NCBI RefSeq assembly: GCF_002836355.1
Contig: NZ_PJCA01000031.1
Span: 744,001-808,000 of the forward strand
Direction: 5' to 3'
Length of the DNA stretch: 64,000 nt
DNA from: Moritella sp. Urea-trap-13
GTDB taxonomy: Bacteria; Pseudomonadota; Gammaproteobacteria; Enterobacterales; Moritellaceae
Shown: positions 8,206 to 17,368 of the stretch, one piece after another
Layout: every line of letters begins with the position of its first letter
Position numbering within the stretch: the first letter of the stretch is position 1
Translations under genes and position numbers: made by a program
The notes under the pieces: generated by a model
What the model saw: the letters and a program-made list of their open reading frames with translations, nothing else
The model's database searches: none
What the model was told of the DNA's origin: nothing

Positions 8206-8739
8206 TCAGCCTAAGCCATTGATGGACAGAATAGTTGTTGTTCCCGCAATAAAGGCGTTGACCTCTGAGCGTCTAGTAAAGCGTACCTTGACACCAGAAA
8301 AATGACTAAAAAGATGATTATGGAATTGCCGTGAGCTTTTTGATGTTCTATTTGAGTATTCGAAAGCCCAGATTAATAGCTCAGTAAAGTTATTTTCAGC
8401 TTGATTGGCATTGAATTGCTTGGAGCTTTCTGAACCTCGGGCGCGCAGAGAGCTCTCACACACTGACCAATCTAAGTCCAAGAATAATAGCGTATCAGCG
8501 GAGGAAATGAGTTGTTCAGCTAAAGCACCAAATACCCCTTCAACAACCCAAGAATGCTCCGAACTTAAACTAGCAAGTTCATTTTCAATTACTTCTGGAG
8601 TTCGCTTTTGGTTGTAGCCACCCGGCTCCCATACAATCGCATCCAAATTGACTTCTTTTAACTGTAGCTTCTGCGATAACTGTCCCGACAGCCAGCTCTT
8701 ACCCGAACCAGAGTTTCCAATGATGAGAACCTTTTTCAT
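8206..8739 (-). CDS. P-loop NTPase, adenylate kinase/topology-modulation (FlaR-like) family
   Basis: A 177-residue protein with a Walker A motif GNSGSGKSW at residues 8-16 and a kinase-like DAIVWEPGGY segment near residue 34. An LFLDLDW strand and a family-typical run of Trp and aromatic residues follow. It matches the small ATPases called DNA topology modulation protein FlaR or adenylate kinase-like. The real phosphate acceptor is not established for the family. The ATG at 8739 has GAGGT just before it and puts the P-loop at the N-terminus, as usual, so I prefer it to the longer frame from 8820. It is a single gene. Confidence 0.8.
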   Translation of the reverse strand: MKKVLIIGNSGSGKSWLSGQLSQKLQLKEVNLDAIVWEPGGYNQKRTPEVIENELASLSSEHSWVVEGVFGALAEQLISSADTLLFLDLDWSVCESSLRARGSESSKQFNANQAENNFTELLIWAFEYSNRTSKSSRQFHNHLFSHFSGVKVRFTRRSEVNAFIAGTTTILSINGLG

Positions 8740-8888
8740 ATTACCTCTACATGCTAGTAATGGACTTGTTATGTTCGAGTTGTATTGGCTAAGCAATACT
8801 GACCACCGTTTTCGATTCATCCCTGTAAATCATGTTATACGAAAATAGATTTCTAATATTAGAAAATATAAGGAAAAGCTACTGTTCG

Positions 8889-9374
8889 TTATTGCTCTGC
8901 CAACAGTATTTTTCTTAACAAGTTTGCCAACTGTTCCTGTTCTTGGTGGCTAAGTACCTCCAATATATTATCCATATTAGCAACATGCGCATTCAACGCT
9001 GTGTCCACCAACTCAATGCCCTCTTTGGTCAGTGTCACTTTACAGCTACGTCTGTCATGTTCACTGGCAATACGCTGCACAAAACCACTTTTCACCAACT
9101 TTTCGATACGCGTACTGACTGCACCAGAGGAGAGCATCAGAGTCTGATACAACTCAGTCGGTGTGACAGGTGAAGTACCACTGCGGCGCATCGTAGCCAA
9201 AATATCAAATTCAATATTGCTCAGCCCATGCTCTTGAAAAACAGGATCCAACTTACTCTTCCATACACCGCTGGTTTTACGTAATCGCCCGACAACACCC
9301 ATTGCAGAACAATCTAGGTCAGGCCTAACCGTGAGCCATTGAGCGAGGATTTTATCTACTTTGTCTGATGACAT
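8889..9374 (-). CDS. MarR family transcriptional regulator
   Basis: A 161-residue winged-helix protein. The recognition helix region is TPTELYQTLMLSSGAVSTRIEKLVKSGFVQR and the wing is ASEHDRRSCKVTLTKEGIEL, with the DRRS signature of MarR. It is divergent from an EamA transporter and an FMN-reductase gene, with 132 bases between, and this gap carries three perfect palindromes. In the family such a regulator commonly represses both itself and the neighbouring efflux/redox genes until a small ligand or oxidant binds. That control here is inference. Confidence 0.92.
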   Translation of the reverse strand: MSSDKVDKILAQWLTVRPDLDCSAMGVVGRLRKTSGVWKSKLDPVFQEHGLSNIEFDILATMRRSGTSPVTPTELYQTLMLSSGAVSTRIEKLVKSGFVQRIASEHDRRSCKVTLTKEGIELVDTALNAHVANMDNILEVLSHQEQEQLANLLRKILLAEQ

Positions 9375-9392
9375 TTTTATCTCTCAAATAAA

Positions 9393-9463
9393 TATCTTTT
9401 CAAAAAGATACTTGATTAAAGATGAAAACTCAATTACTTTATAGAAAGTAACTTTTGCAAAAG
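9393..9463. promoter_or_regulatory. Three palindromes between marR-like and EamA genes (candidate operators)
   Basis: Three perfect inverted repeats lie in the divergent promoter region: TATCTTTT-CA-AAAAGATA (9393-9410), TTACTTT-ATAG-AAAGTAA (9434-9451) and CTTTTGCAAAAG (9452-9463). All share a CTTT/AAAG core. They are the right size for dimeric winged-helix proteins and are likely binding sites for the MarR-family product encoded alongside. Confidence 0.7.
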
Positions 9464-9506
9464 ACACTTTACTTAAAGACAACAAACTAATTAGTCAGGG
9501 CGAATT

Positions 9507-10412
9507 ATGAACAGGATCCAGCAAATTAAGACTATAGGGTTAACCGCAATTGCGCCTATTGTCTGGGGCAGTACTTATATAGTGACAACAGAAGCGCTCC
9601 CACCAGACAGTCCGCTTATTGCTTCAACAATACGAGCGCTACCAGCTGGTGTGTTACTGGTGCTTATTAGCCGAGCATGTCCTACTGGATTATGGTGGCG
9701 TCGTATGGCAGTGCTAGGTTTTCTAAACATCGGGTTATTTTTCTATTGTTTATTTTTCGCAGCCACCTATCTGCCAGGTGGAATGGCATCGATGGTGATG
9801 TCGATCCAGCCTCTTATTGTAATGACCATGAGTAGATACCTGCTGAATACCAACTTCACACCACAACAGTTGGCAGCGAGTGGATTAGGTATTCTCGGCA
9901 TTGGATTACTGGTGCTAAACAGCTCAGCTGAACTTAATATCGAAGGCGTATTGATCGCGATACTCGGCGCGTTGAGCATGGGTTCAGGCGTGGTACTAAC
10001 AAAAAAATGGGGCCGTCCTACAGGCATGACAATGCTTGGATTCACAGGTTGGCAATTGTTATTTGGCGGCATAATGTTGTTACCGGTCTCAATTTGGCTA
10101 GAAGGCGTTCCAACCCAACTTACGCCTATCAACTATTTTGGTTATGGATATCTGAGCCTGATTGGTGCCATTTTAGGTTACTTTCTCTGGTTTCGCGGTA
10201 TCGAAAAACTGCCTCCGGTGACGGTCTCTTTTCTCGGATTTCTAAGCAGTGTTTCAGCCTGCTTTCTTGGATATCTAATCCTAGATCAAACGCTGACTTG
10301 GCCTCAATTACTTGGCGCTTTAGTTATTTTATTTTCAATTGTGCTGGCTGCGCCTCGTTCATCCCCACAAGCCAATCATTTACTACAACTTCAAACCATA
10401 AAAAGGAATTAA
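9507..10412 (+). CDS. EamA/DMT family transporter
   Basis: A 301-residue inner membrane protein with about ten membrane segments in two EamA repeats (roughly 12-142 and 150-285). The first repeat starts with APIVWGSTYIVTTEALPP, a drug/metabolite transporter signature, and the second ends LLGALVILFSIVLAA. Members export amino acids, metabolites or drugs. The substrate here is unknown. An AGGGCG ribosome site precedes the ATG. The next gene starts two bases after its stop, so the two form an operon controlled by the divergent MarR protein. Confidence 0.9.
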   Translation: MNRIQQIKTIGLTAIAPIVWGSTYIVTTEALPPDSPLIASTIRALPAGVLLVLISRACPTGLWWRRMAVLGFLNIGLFFYCLFFAATYLPGGMASMVMSIQPLIVMTMSRYLLNTNFTPQQLAASGLGILGIGLLVLNSSAELNIEGVLIAILGALSMGSGVVLTKKWGRPTGMTMLGFTGWQLLFGGIMLLPVSIWLEGVPTQLTPINYFGYGYLSLIGAILGYFLWFRGIEKLPPVTVSFLGFLSSVSACFLGYLILDQTLTWPQLLGALVILFSIVLAAPRSSPQANHLLQLQTIKRN

Positions 10413-10413
10413 T

Positions 10414-11007
10414 ATGAACATTACTATCGTATCAGGAAGTCAAAGAGCGCATTCCCAAAGCTTGAATGTCGCCAATTACCTACAAACGCTCGCTGAACCT
10501 CATTTTGACAAGGCTACGGTGCTCGACTTACACCAACTGAATCTACCGCTTTGGAATGAGGGTGTATGGCAAGGCACTGAGGAGTGGGATCAATGGAAAC
10601 CTGTTGCTCAAATTCTTAAGCAATCAGACGCCTTCATTTTTATTACCCCAGAATGGCATGGAATGGCGACGCCTGCACTGAAGAACTTTTTAATGCTGAC
10701 ATCCGATGAGGAACTGGCTCACAAAGCAACACTTTTGGTGAGCGTTTCAGCCAGTATCAATGGTGTCTATCCGATCAGTGAGTTACGTATGACTGGTAAC
10801 AAGAATAATCATGCGTGTTTTCTACCGGATCATCTGATTTTTCGTGACTGCGAAGATATTCTGACAGCTGAGTATAAATGTACCGACCAGCATCTGCATG
10901 CTCGTAGCGAATATACTATACGACTGCTCGCCGCCTACGCCAATGCACTCGCTCCTGTACATCGCGATATGGTTAATGCCGGCAAAACATTCCGCTATGG
11001 GATGTAA
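10414..11007 (+). CDS. NAD(P)H-dependent FMN reductase family oxidoreductase
   Basis: A 197-residue flavodoxin-like protein. The FMN phosphate loop is SGSQRAHSQSLN at residues 6-17 and the isoalloxazine-contacting loop is PEWHGMATPALKNFL near residue 79, as in NADPH-dependent FMN or quinone reductases. It starts two bases after the EamA transporter stop with AAGGAAT as ribosome site, so it is cotranscribed. Together with a MarR regulator this suggests a response to quinones or other redox-active compounds, with the reductase modifying and the transporter exporting them. That joint role is inference. Confidence 0.85.
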   Translation: MNITIVSGSQRAHSQSLNVANYLQTLAEPHFDKATVLDLHQLNLPLWNEGVWQGTEEWDQWKPVAQILKQSDAFIFITPEWHGMATPALKNFLMLTSDEELAHKATLLVSVSASINGVYPISELRMTGNKNNHACFLPDHLIFRDCEDILTAEYKCTDQHLHARSEYTIRLLAAYANALAPVHRDMVNAGKTFRYGM

Positions 11008-11014
11008 CAGCTAG

Positions 11015-11060
11015 CAATACTAGAGTCACCTGCCAAGCAGGTGGTTCTAGCTCAGTATTG
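11015..11060. terminator. Hairpin between convergent genes
   Basis: CACCTGC (11027-11033) pairs with GCAGGTG (11037-11043) around a 3-base loop. Outer arms CAATACTAGAG and CTAGCTCAGTATTG extend the stem with bulges. It lies after the FMN reductase and before the 3' end of the SDR gene, as a bidirectional terminator would. No T-run follows, so termination is uncertain. Confidence 0.45.
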
Positions 11061-11162
11061 GGATAAGGGTATCGCAGTACCCTATGCATCTTCGTATTAG
11101 TTCTGTTATGTGTTGGTGGGAGTTGAAGCCAGATTAACCTTTGAAGCAGTAACCATAGCGTG

Positions 11163-11912
11163 TTAACTCATTTTTCGAATCAAACTCGTAGGTGCCACAC
11201 GTAGCAGTAAATGCATAATAGCCCAAGGGTAACTTGGTACATAGCTATTCGCTTTTTCTTTATTAATTGCTTTCACTATCGCTTTGCAACCCGCTTCAGC
11301 ATCTATCATGAATGGGGCTGTTTTTACTTTTTCATTCATCTCAGTGCGAATAAATCCAGGATGGACACAACTCACTTTTATTGGCGTATCCATCACGTCA
11401 ATCCTAATGCCTTCAGTTAATGATGTTAGTGCTGCTTTAGTGGCTGCATACACAGTTAACGCACGGCGGAATCCTCGTACTGCACTGATAGAAGAAATAG
11501 TCACTAAGTGCCCAGCATTTTGCCCCCTAAAGATTTCGAGCGCCGCTTCACACTGTGCGAGCGCCGCAATAAAATTAGTTTGTGCTGTTTGCAGATTAGC
11601 TTTGAAAAAACCTGTACCGACGGATCCGCCCTTGCCTAATCCAGCATTAACAATAATACGATCAAGCGTACCAAATTCAGCTTTGAATTCATGGAAAACA
11701 GTGAAGACTTGTTCATGTTCGTTGACATCAAGAGCTTTAATTTCAATTTTGATGTGGGGATTGAGGGCTAAGAGTTCTGCTTTCAGTGCAACTAAATTAT
11801 CAAGTCTACGTGCACAAAGTGCTAAGTTATGACCTGATTTTGCAAATTCGATGGCCATACCTCGGCCCAACCCTGAACTTGCGCCTGTGATCAATATGTT
11901 CTTCCGTGTCAT
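11163..11912 (-). CDS. Short-chain dehydrogenase/reductase
   Basis: A 249-residue classical SDR enzyme. The cofactor loop is TGASSGLGRG (residues 9-18), NAG is near 90, the catalytic Ser is in TISSIS near 143 and Tyr/Lys in YAATK near 155. The Arg residues after the glycine loop (CARRLDNL) favour NADP(H). The substrate is unknown; the C-terminus (WAIMHLLLRVAPTSLIRK) is like SDRs that act on lipids or steroids. It is a single gene, convergent with the EamA/FMN-reductase operon, and ribosome-binding signals are weak. Confidence 0.88.
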   Translation of the reverse strand: MTRKNILITGASSGLGRGMAIEFAKSGHNLALCARRLDNLVALKAELLALNPHIKIEIKALDVNEHEQVFTVFHEFKAEFGTLDRIIVNAGLGKGGSVGTGFFKANLQTAQTNFIAALAQCEAALEIFRGQNAGHLVTISSISAVRGFRRALTVYAATKAALTSLTEGIRIDVMDTPIKVSCVHPGFIRTEMNEKVKTAPFMIDAEAGCKAIVKAINKEKANSYVPSYPWAIMHLLLRVAPTSLIRKMS

Positions 11913-12697
11913 ATCTTATATCTCAGTCATTTAAAGTCTCATAATAGTAACAAGGCGATAATTCATTATCAAATTATCGCCTTCTTGAGAGCTTTAAATA
12001 GTTCTGTTTTGTGCGCTAAAACTTATAAAATATCGATAGTGATCTCATCGCTACCCTTGATGCTGAACTTGGTTTAACAGTAAGCTATCACGATAATTAA
12101 TTATCTGATTATTACCGACCCCATTAACAGATGATTTCATATCAGACTATAAATCGTCTTCACGTGAGCAGTTGTGGTATGGCGAACTGATGTGAACATA
12201 TAATTGATGAATATTCCGCTGAATTTTATGTCACTAAATTAACGTTTACTTAAGTACAAGTCACTTATTTCTTTTATATGTTAATAAAATCGACCAAATA
12301 ATTTCAATTCACTAAAAAATATACGAAATACGTATGTAAACCGCAATTCAAAGCAATAGTATATCTAATGAATTAAATTCATCTATGTTGAATATTAAAG
12401 ACTCATAATTATTTTTTATTGCTATATTATGGCTATTTTAATAACGTAAAATTGTTACGCTAATGTAACAAGTGCTTAATTTAACTACCTTTGGAGTAAG
12501 TAATCCAATTTATATGCAATTAAAGTGAATGATTATTTATTAAGCTACTGGCGGCGTCACATACATAAGTAAAACTAATGCTTAGTAATAATTTTTATCA
12601 TTATTGCATGGTTATTTAATGCGCTACTATGTTCACCAGATGAGCAAATACATCACCCAGTTAAAACATAAATTATTAAATTCAGGTAGAGGCTAAT
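11913..12697. other. Long AT-rich intergenic region
   Basis: About 785 bases of very AT-rich DNA between the SDR gene and the DUF1127 gene. I see no coding frame, attC site or RNA gene that I can support. It probably holds the promoters of both flanking genes and could hide a regulatory RNA leader of the DUF1127 gene. Confidence 0.5.
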
Positions 12698-12889
12698 ATG
12701 GCACACGCAGCACACATCAATATGATCCCACAAGATTTGGCTTTAGATAAAAAAGCTTATGCTGTTTCTATCAAAGGACTGATTAAACACACTAAAGACA
12801 TTTTATTTAGTGATAAAAAAGAAACATCATTAGATATTCAATTAAAAGGCTTATCGCCGCATCTACTACGTGATATCGGTATGATGTAA
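12698..12889 (+). CDS. DUF1127 family small protein
   Basis: A 63-residue protein whose C-terminus, LKGLSPHLLRDIGM, is the conserved DUF1127 (YjiS-like) motif. In other proteobacteria such small basic proteins bind RNA or influence phosphate and carbon metabolism. No function is set for this group. AGAGG precedes the ATG. An intrinsic terminator follows 19 bases after the stop, so it is monocistronic. The long leader region suggests strong or complex control. Confidence 0.8.
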   Translation: MAHAAHINMIPQDLALDKKAYAVSIKGLIKHTKDILFSDKKETSLDIQLKGLSPHLLRDIGMM

Positions 12890-12907
12890 TAATTGACATT
12901 AATCTTT

Positions 12908-12936
12908 AAAACGCCAGCATTTGCTGGCGTTTTTTG
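12908..12936 (+). terminator. Intrinsic terminator after DUF1127 gene
   Basis: AACGCCAGCA and TGCTGGCGTT form a perfect 10-bp stem around TT, followed by a T-run (12930-12935). It is well placed for the plus-strand gene. Confidence 0.92.
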
Positions 12937-13040
12937 TTTCTAATATTAATAAATGTTAACCGCCAGAGATTAGATTTTTACCTATTGTCGATACCGTTTT
13001 TGATCTCGCGATTAAAGGCTACAAAGTAAACGCATGCCTG

Positions 13041-13433
13041 TTATTTTGCCCTGCCCGCCAGCTTTTCAAATGTTCGCAATGTGCCAAGCCCAAGTAGTGC
13101 CACGACTAACTCCATGAGTTGATCCATTGGGATTTTAGGACCAGTGCCACCAGCCCACTCTATTAACGGATTTAAGATGAATGGAAAAGCTAGACCAATA
13201 GCGCATACCCAACCAATTGCAGGACGCCAACCGGCGACAAATAGTGAACGATGCTGAGCTTCAATCTTATTAATCTCGGTCTGTAGAATGGCTGGTTGCT
13301 GCGCGATTTTATCGAGCATCGCTTGTGCCTGCATTCGTTCTTCATCATTAGTGAATATTTTATCCACTGCAGAACCCAATGCATCAATTGGTTCTGCAGC
13401 CACGCCACCAAATGCTTTTGTCCAAAAACTCAT
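13041..13433 (-). CDS. Holin of the 3TM (GTA-type) phage family
   Basis: A 130-residue protein of the three-transmembrane holin family found in phages and gene-transfer agents. It has the family's polar N-terminal helix (DALGSAVDKIFTNDEERMQAQAML), the signature RSLFVAGWRPAIGWVCAIGLAF near residue 70, and hydrophobic segments to the end. The ATG at 13433 has AGGTGG before it; the longer frame from 13451 has no signal. No endolysin, tail or capsid gene lies nearby, so this is an orphan or domesticated phage gene. Confidence 0.85.
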   Translation of the reverse strand: MSFWTKAFGGVAAEPIDALGSAVDKIFTNDEERMQAQAMLDKIAQQPAILQTEINKIEAQHRSLFVAGWRPAIGWVCAIGLAFPFILNPLIEWAGGTGPKIPMDQLMELVVALLGLGTLRTFEKLAGRAK

Positions 13434-13653
13434 AGTCCACCTAACTTCCATATTAAAGTATAACCGTCACTGCTTATTCAATATAAACACCCATTCAACA
13501 CAGCGCTTCGTTTGAGTTATTTTACAAAAAGGTAGGTATTAGAAATGGCTGAATATAGTAAGGATAATGGTATTAACGATACGATTGGTCTATCGCGCCT
13601 CGCTAAGCGCAAAAGAACCGTTTGATTTACATAACGCCACATTCACTAATGAA

Positions 13654-15471
13654 TCACGACGAACAACTAAGATGGGACAAGCCACCCACCGCAAAAAACT
13701 CAGCTGGTTTCAACCTATAGTATTTATCCTCCATCTCCTTGGACAGCTCTGCATATGGTTGTGTCATCACGTCCTGCAGTTCTCGAATTAGAGCATAATT
13801 TCCCGCCGTTGCTTGCTGATAAGCCGGCTTAACAAACCACTCTCGCAAAATGTATTTAGGGTTGACGAGCTTCATCTGCCTAGAGATGTCCTCACTGGTT
13901 CTTGGCGAAGCAGTATTCGCGTCATTAGTATCACTAGAAATATTGAGCAGAGATTTCCATTTTTCCAACCACTCTGTCCAGCGCTTATCCATCTCTTTGA
14001 CATCTCTATCGTTAGAGTTATATAAAGGGTTGTAAAAGCTTTTCTTGAGCGGACCAATGTCGTCGGGTATTGACGACAACTCACGGAAGAAAATAGTGTA
14101 ATCAACAGGCGTTTGCATCATCAAAGTTTCTAGCTCACTGATGAGTTCGTTACAACTTGCCTGGTGAGATGCTGTATTCAAAGTGCCACTGTTTATTTCT
14201 AGCTCTACAGCTATATCCAGTTCCAGCCCGAGTTTGGCAGCCCACATCGTTTTCATTTTAGTCTGCATGACTTGCGAAAATCCGCTTTGGATCTCGTCGA
14301 GCTCTAGCATCGAATCTTGATGCGATAACAATAATGGCCGTAAAGCAGAACAAAACATGTCGAAGTTGCTTTGCGCGGCGTTTGGTTGGTTCATGAACGA
14401 GAAGTGACGACCGCCACCCGTCCAAGGCTGATAATGCGGGTTAAACACATCGCAAAAACCGAAAGGACCATAATCAAGTGTAAAACCACCAGCAGCGCAG
14501 TTGTCGCTATTGAAATTACCCTGACAAAAGCCGACACGGATCCAGTTCGCCATCAGTGATGTGAGGCGGCGTTGAAACTCACGCGCCAGCAACACCACTT
14601 TTTCTGAAGTGCTGAGATGCTTATCGACAACATCAGCGTACTCACGATCAATCAAGTGCAGTATAATCTTCTCGAGTTCTTCCATCGCTTTCGGGTGTTG
14701 GTTGCTACGGCCACGGCGAGCGAAAAGTTCGAGTTGGCCGACACGGATGAACGACGGTGCGACACGTGTCGAGATAGCGACAGCTTCAGATATCATCATG
14801 TCAGGATTTTCCGAACGCGACCCCTCCGAATACCATGGTCGCTGTACTGTCTCCGTTTTTGAAACGTACAAACTTAAAGACCGTGTTGTAGGTACTCCCA
14901 GTGCATGCATATGATCCTGAGCCAAGAACTCGCGAATACTAGAACGTAAGACAGCGCGACCGTCTGCGCCTCGACAATATGGCGTGCGACCGCCACCTTT
15001 CAGCTGCATTTCCCAGCGTTGACCTTTAATAACGGACTCAAGCACAGAAACTGCACGACCGTCTCCATATCCGTTACCGGTTCGGAATGGGCATTGCTGT
15101 ATGTATTCAGTGCCGTAGATAGATAGTGCATAGCCAGTAGCCCAACCGACCTTGCGCATCGGTTCTGGAGCCTGTGACATATCGCCAGAGAACATACGGA
15201 CGAAGTCAGAGGACTCAGCCATACTATCGGCAAAGCCAAGCTCGGAAAAAAAGCTTTTGCTGTGCGCTACATACTCAGGGTCTTTGATTGGTGTCGGATT
15301 AACGGGCACGTAATGGCCGGAGAATACTTGTCGCGGCTGGTGGTCGACACCGTTTTCTGTGGCATCAGGATCACAGTTGAGTGTGTCCATGAGAGAATAG
15401 TTTGCCAACTCAGCAAGATCATTGAGCGTCAATACGGTCGTTGATATTTTCTGAGGCTGTCGATTTGTCAT
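13654..15471 (-). CDS. selO: SelO-type protein adenylyltransferase (YdiU/UPF0061 family)
   Basis: A 605-residue pseudokinase-fold enzyme that transfers AMP from ATP to Ser, Thr or Tyr of target proteins. The family core is present: [23 protein letters not shown] near residue 158, [10 protein letters not shown], and the metal-binding stretch [19 protein letters not shown] near 320-340. The C-terminus ends LSCSS, the Cys version of the family's redox tail that carries selenocysteine in animals. In E. coli the enzyme modifies proteins of redox defence. It is longer than E. coli YdiU (about 480). It is a single gene with weak ribosome signal. Confidence 0.9.
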   Translation of the reverse strand: MTNRQPQKISTTVLTLNDLAELANYSLMDTLNCDPDATENGVDHQPRQVFSGHYVPVNPTPIKDPEYVAHSKSFFSELGFADSMAESSDFVRMFSGDMSQAPEPMRKVGWATGYALSIYGTEYIQQCPFRTGNGYGDGRAVSVLESVIKGQRWEMQLKGGGRTPYCRGADGRAVLRSSIREFLAQDHMHALGVPTTRSLSLYVSKTETVQRPWYSEGSRSENPDMMISEAVAISTRVAPSFIRVGQLELFARRGRSNQHPKAMEELEKIILHLIDREYADVVDKHLSTSEKVVLLAREFQRRLTSLMANWIRVGFCQGNFNSDNCAAGGFTLDYGPFGFCDVFNPHYQPWTGGGRHFSFMNQPNAAQSNFDMFCSALRPLLLSHQDSMLELDEIQSGFSQVMQTKMKTMWAAKLGLELDIAVELEINSGTLNTASHQASCNELISELETLMMQTPVDYTIFFRELSSIPDDIGPLKKSFYNPLYNSNDRDVKEMDKRWTEWLEKWKSLLNISSDTNDANTASPRTSEDISRQMKLVNPKYILREWFVKPAYQQATAGNYALIRELQDVMTQPYAELSKEMEDKYYRLKPAEFFAVGGLSHLSCSS

Positions 15472-15543
15472 AATTGTTTATACCAAGACTCGTAAAGATA
15501 AGTTTAAATACATAGGTGTGATTAATAACTTGTCGGGCTTATA

Positions 15544-15897
15544 TTAACCAGCTCGACTACCATTAGGCATTTCGGTTTCAGGCATAGCTAAACAAGGAGT
15601 AAGCTTATCTTCATAGCCAATATCAAATAACATTCCTTGCGATAATTCACCCGCCATTTTTCTTTCTGGCAGATTCACCACGAACAACGCTTGTTTACCT
15701 TCAATTTCACGAGGATCCTGTCGTTCCTGTTTAATACCTGTAAGTATTGAACGAGTATGATCACCAAAGTCGACGGTTAATTTCATTAGTTTATTTGATT
15801 TTTCTACTTCCGAAACCAGAGTAATTCGACCAACTCTGATGTCTAACTTAGCGAAATCATCAAAAGTAATAAGTTCTTTAATCGGTGCTGGATTCAC
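15544..15897 (-). CDS. tRNA-binding OB-fold protein (CsaA/MetRS C-terminal-like)
   Basis: A 117-residue protein made of one tRNA-binding domain. It has FDDFAKLDIRVGRI at 12-25, the ILTGIKQ strand, and the VVNLPERKMAGELSQGML motif near 73-90, as in CsaA and the C-terminal part of methionyl-tRNA synthetase. It may act as a chaperone or tRNA-binding accessory protein. The start is GTG, chosen because a near-perfect AAGGAG lies five bases before it. An attC-like site lies immediately upstream on the same strand (15913-16010), so the gene sits at the downstream end of a cassette group. Confidence 0.85.
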   Translation of the reverse strand: MNPAPIKELITFDDFAKLDIRVGRITLVSEVEKSNKLMKLTVDFGDHTRSILTGIKQERQDPREIEGKQALFVVNLPERKMAGELSQGMLFDIGYEDKLTPCLAMPETEMPNGSRAG

Positions 15898-15912
15898 AGT
15901 AACTCCTTATAA

Positions 15913-16010
15913 GTCTAACGCCCTCTAATTAGTTAACCATATACTAGCAGGCGATTAGCAGTAAATGGCATGACAGCCTTGATAGTTTTAATTCAGAGGC
16001 TTGCTATAAG
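15913..16010 (-). other. attC-like integron recombination site, partly degraded
   Basis: The left core GTCTAAC (15913-15919) is intact and reads GGGCGTTAGAC on the minus strand. CCTCTAATTA (15922-15931) pairs with TAATTCAGAGG (15989-15999), leaving one extra C (extra G on the minus strand), as in true attC sites. The right core is worn (GCTATAAG instead of a GTTA box). It ends just before the ribosome binding site of the tRNA-binding protein gene. Confidence 0.6.
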
Positions 16011-16186
16011 TCTTCTAACAAGTTGAATGGATATATAGGATTTATGGTGAAGATTGGCTAGTTCATGACTAATAACAGGTCTGTTAGTTAGCTCAATTTC
16101 GATCAGCTGGGCTTGCTTAATACTCGAATAGGAGTCGCCTGCTCGACACCGATTCTTACATGTTATGTTGTACTTCAAAGTCGACA

Positions 16187-16849
16187 CTAATGCTGATATT
16201 TTTTGAGTGTGTCACCACAACAGTCATTATACCACTCAATACCATCTCTCGTATGAACCAAACCATATTTTTCGGATTTTGTATTCTTCTCACCCCAAAA
16301 ATAAACTAATTCAATGTGAGTAACAAATGCCTTTTCACCTGCTTTAAATTGATTAATGTGGTCATCATATTCCTTTTTCCACTGAACATATCGCCCTTCC
16401 GCCGCGTTAATTAACATGGAATAATGTGGTAACACTTCACTTTTTATAATTGTTTCCCTTCCTGATATCACTTGATTTTTACTTATGGTTCTACCTTTCC
16501 CGCCAGGAACAGAGTAATCCAAATGAAGTTCAACTGTTTCAGCAGTTGAACCTCCTACATTTTCTATATGAAAAACGTATTGACTATTTTCCTTGTCAAT
16601 ACCAATGCCGGTAAGTAAAACCTCAGGGTTACTTGACTTAGAAATTTTATCGCTAATTGCTTTAGTGGTTTCTAATGTGCTAGTACTTGTTTCCGATAGA
16701 CCTAAGAGGCTTCTTTTTGCTTCATTCTGAAATTTTTCAATTTGCTGATCTTTCATTAAATCACTACGTTGCTGGATAAATAACCCATAGGTAGAGAGAG
16801 CTCCGCCTATAAATGTTACAACCGCACCACATATAATCCAATAGTTCAT
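16187..16849 (-). CDS. Membrane-anchored protein of unknown function, cassette gene
   Basis: A 220-residue protein with one N-terminal membrane helix (residues 3-25, WIICGAVVTFIGGALSTYGLFI). A polar helical region at 30-75 is rich in Gln, Lys, Ser and Thr and may form a coiled coil. A beta-rich domain to the end contains two Cys (DCCGD). I do not recognise the family. AAGGAAG precedes the ATG. An attC-like site (16863-16910) lies just upstream and another, worn, site beyond its 3' end, so it is probably a cassette gene. The soluble part should face the cytoplasm or periplasm; orientation is unclear. Confidence 0.65.
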   Translation of the reverse strand: MNYWIICGAVVTFIGGALSTYGLFIQQRSDLMKDQQIEKFQNEAKRSLLGLSETSTSTLETTKAISDKISKSSNPEVLLTGIGIDKENSQYVFHIENVGGSTAETVELHLDYSVPGGKGRTISKNQVISGRETIIKSEVLPHYSMLINAAEGRYVQWKKEYDDHINQFKAGEKAFVTHIELVYFWGEKNTKSEKYGLVHTRDGIEWYNDCCGDTLKKYQH

Positions 16850-16862
16850 AACTTCCTTTTCG

Positions 16863-16910
16863 ACATAACACCCGCAAGTAGACGAAGGTCAGATTGCAGG
16901 CGTTTGTTAT
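16863..16910 (-). other. Short attC-like integron recombination site
   Basis: ACATAAC (16863-16869) and GTTTGTTAT (16902-16910) flank arms AACACCCGCAA (16867-16877) and TTGCAGGCGTT (16894-16904). These pair fully when two G-T pairs are allowed. On the minus strand it reads TAACAAACGCCTGC...GGGTGTTATG, much like Vibrio cassette repeats. At 48 bases it is at the short end for attC. Confidence 0.6.
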
Positions 16911-17048
16911 TTTTTGTCGCTTAAAGTGACTGTTTTTGTTTTCTTATCTAATCAATCATCGTGCTTGCCATAGCATAATTTGATCTGTTTTTACCTTGTG
17001 AGGCATCCCTTCATTTTATGGTTTTAGCTAACTTAGCTTCAAATTCTT

Positions 17049-17285
17049 CTAACTTTTTTCTCGGCTCATAATACATTCTCTATTTTTATGCTCTTTACAC
17101 AAAGAGTACCAGAATTCTTTATAAGGCATTACGTCTTCATGCTTAGCTCTCCAATGAGCATCAATACCATCCCAACCATTACCCTTGAATATATGCGTAC
17201 ATTCAGGACAGATTCTGGGGCGATCTTTAGATATGCCTTTTTCACAACATGAACAAACCACGGTTCTCTCCCAAAACATAGACAT
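17049..17285 (-). CDS. Small Cys-rich (zinc-finger-like) protein
   Basis: A 78-residue protein with Cys motifs CSCC (11-14), RICPEC (28-33) and a later HWRAKHE, which together resemble a small zinc finger. It is followed on its strand by an attC-like site (16863-16910), so it is a likely cassette gene. No ribosome binding site is visible upstream. The start lies next to the end of an IS110-type remnant (17369-17545), so the original promoter or N-terminus may have been altered. Function is unknown. Confidence 0.5.
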   Translation of the reverse strand: MSMFWERTVVCSCCEKGISKDRPRICPECTHIFKGNGWDGIDAHWRAKHEDVMPYKEFWYSLCKEHKNRECIMSREKS

Positions 17286-17368
17286 AATGAGTCCCCACTA
17301 GGTGCTAGCCTCCAACTTCGTGGGTTAGTTTTAAAAACCAGAGCCATATATATTTGTTAAGAAAATAT

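Noticed and set aside
11015-11060. Bulged inverted repeat considered as a sixth attC site
   Set aside because: It lacks GTTA/TAAC core boxes and lies between convergent core-type genes, so a terminator is more likely.
11284-11832. 182-residue plus-strand ORF
   Set aside because: It is the antisense shadow of the SDR gene, whose catalytic motifs are all present on the other strand.
15993-16187. 64-residue minus-strand ORF after the membrane-anchored protein
   Set aside because: It starts with GTG overlapping the stop of the upstream gene and ends in the attC-like site. The composition is not convincing, and it is likely non-coding cassette tail.
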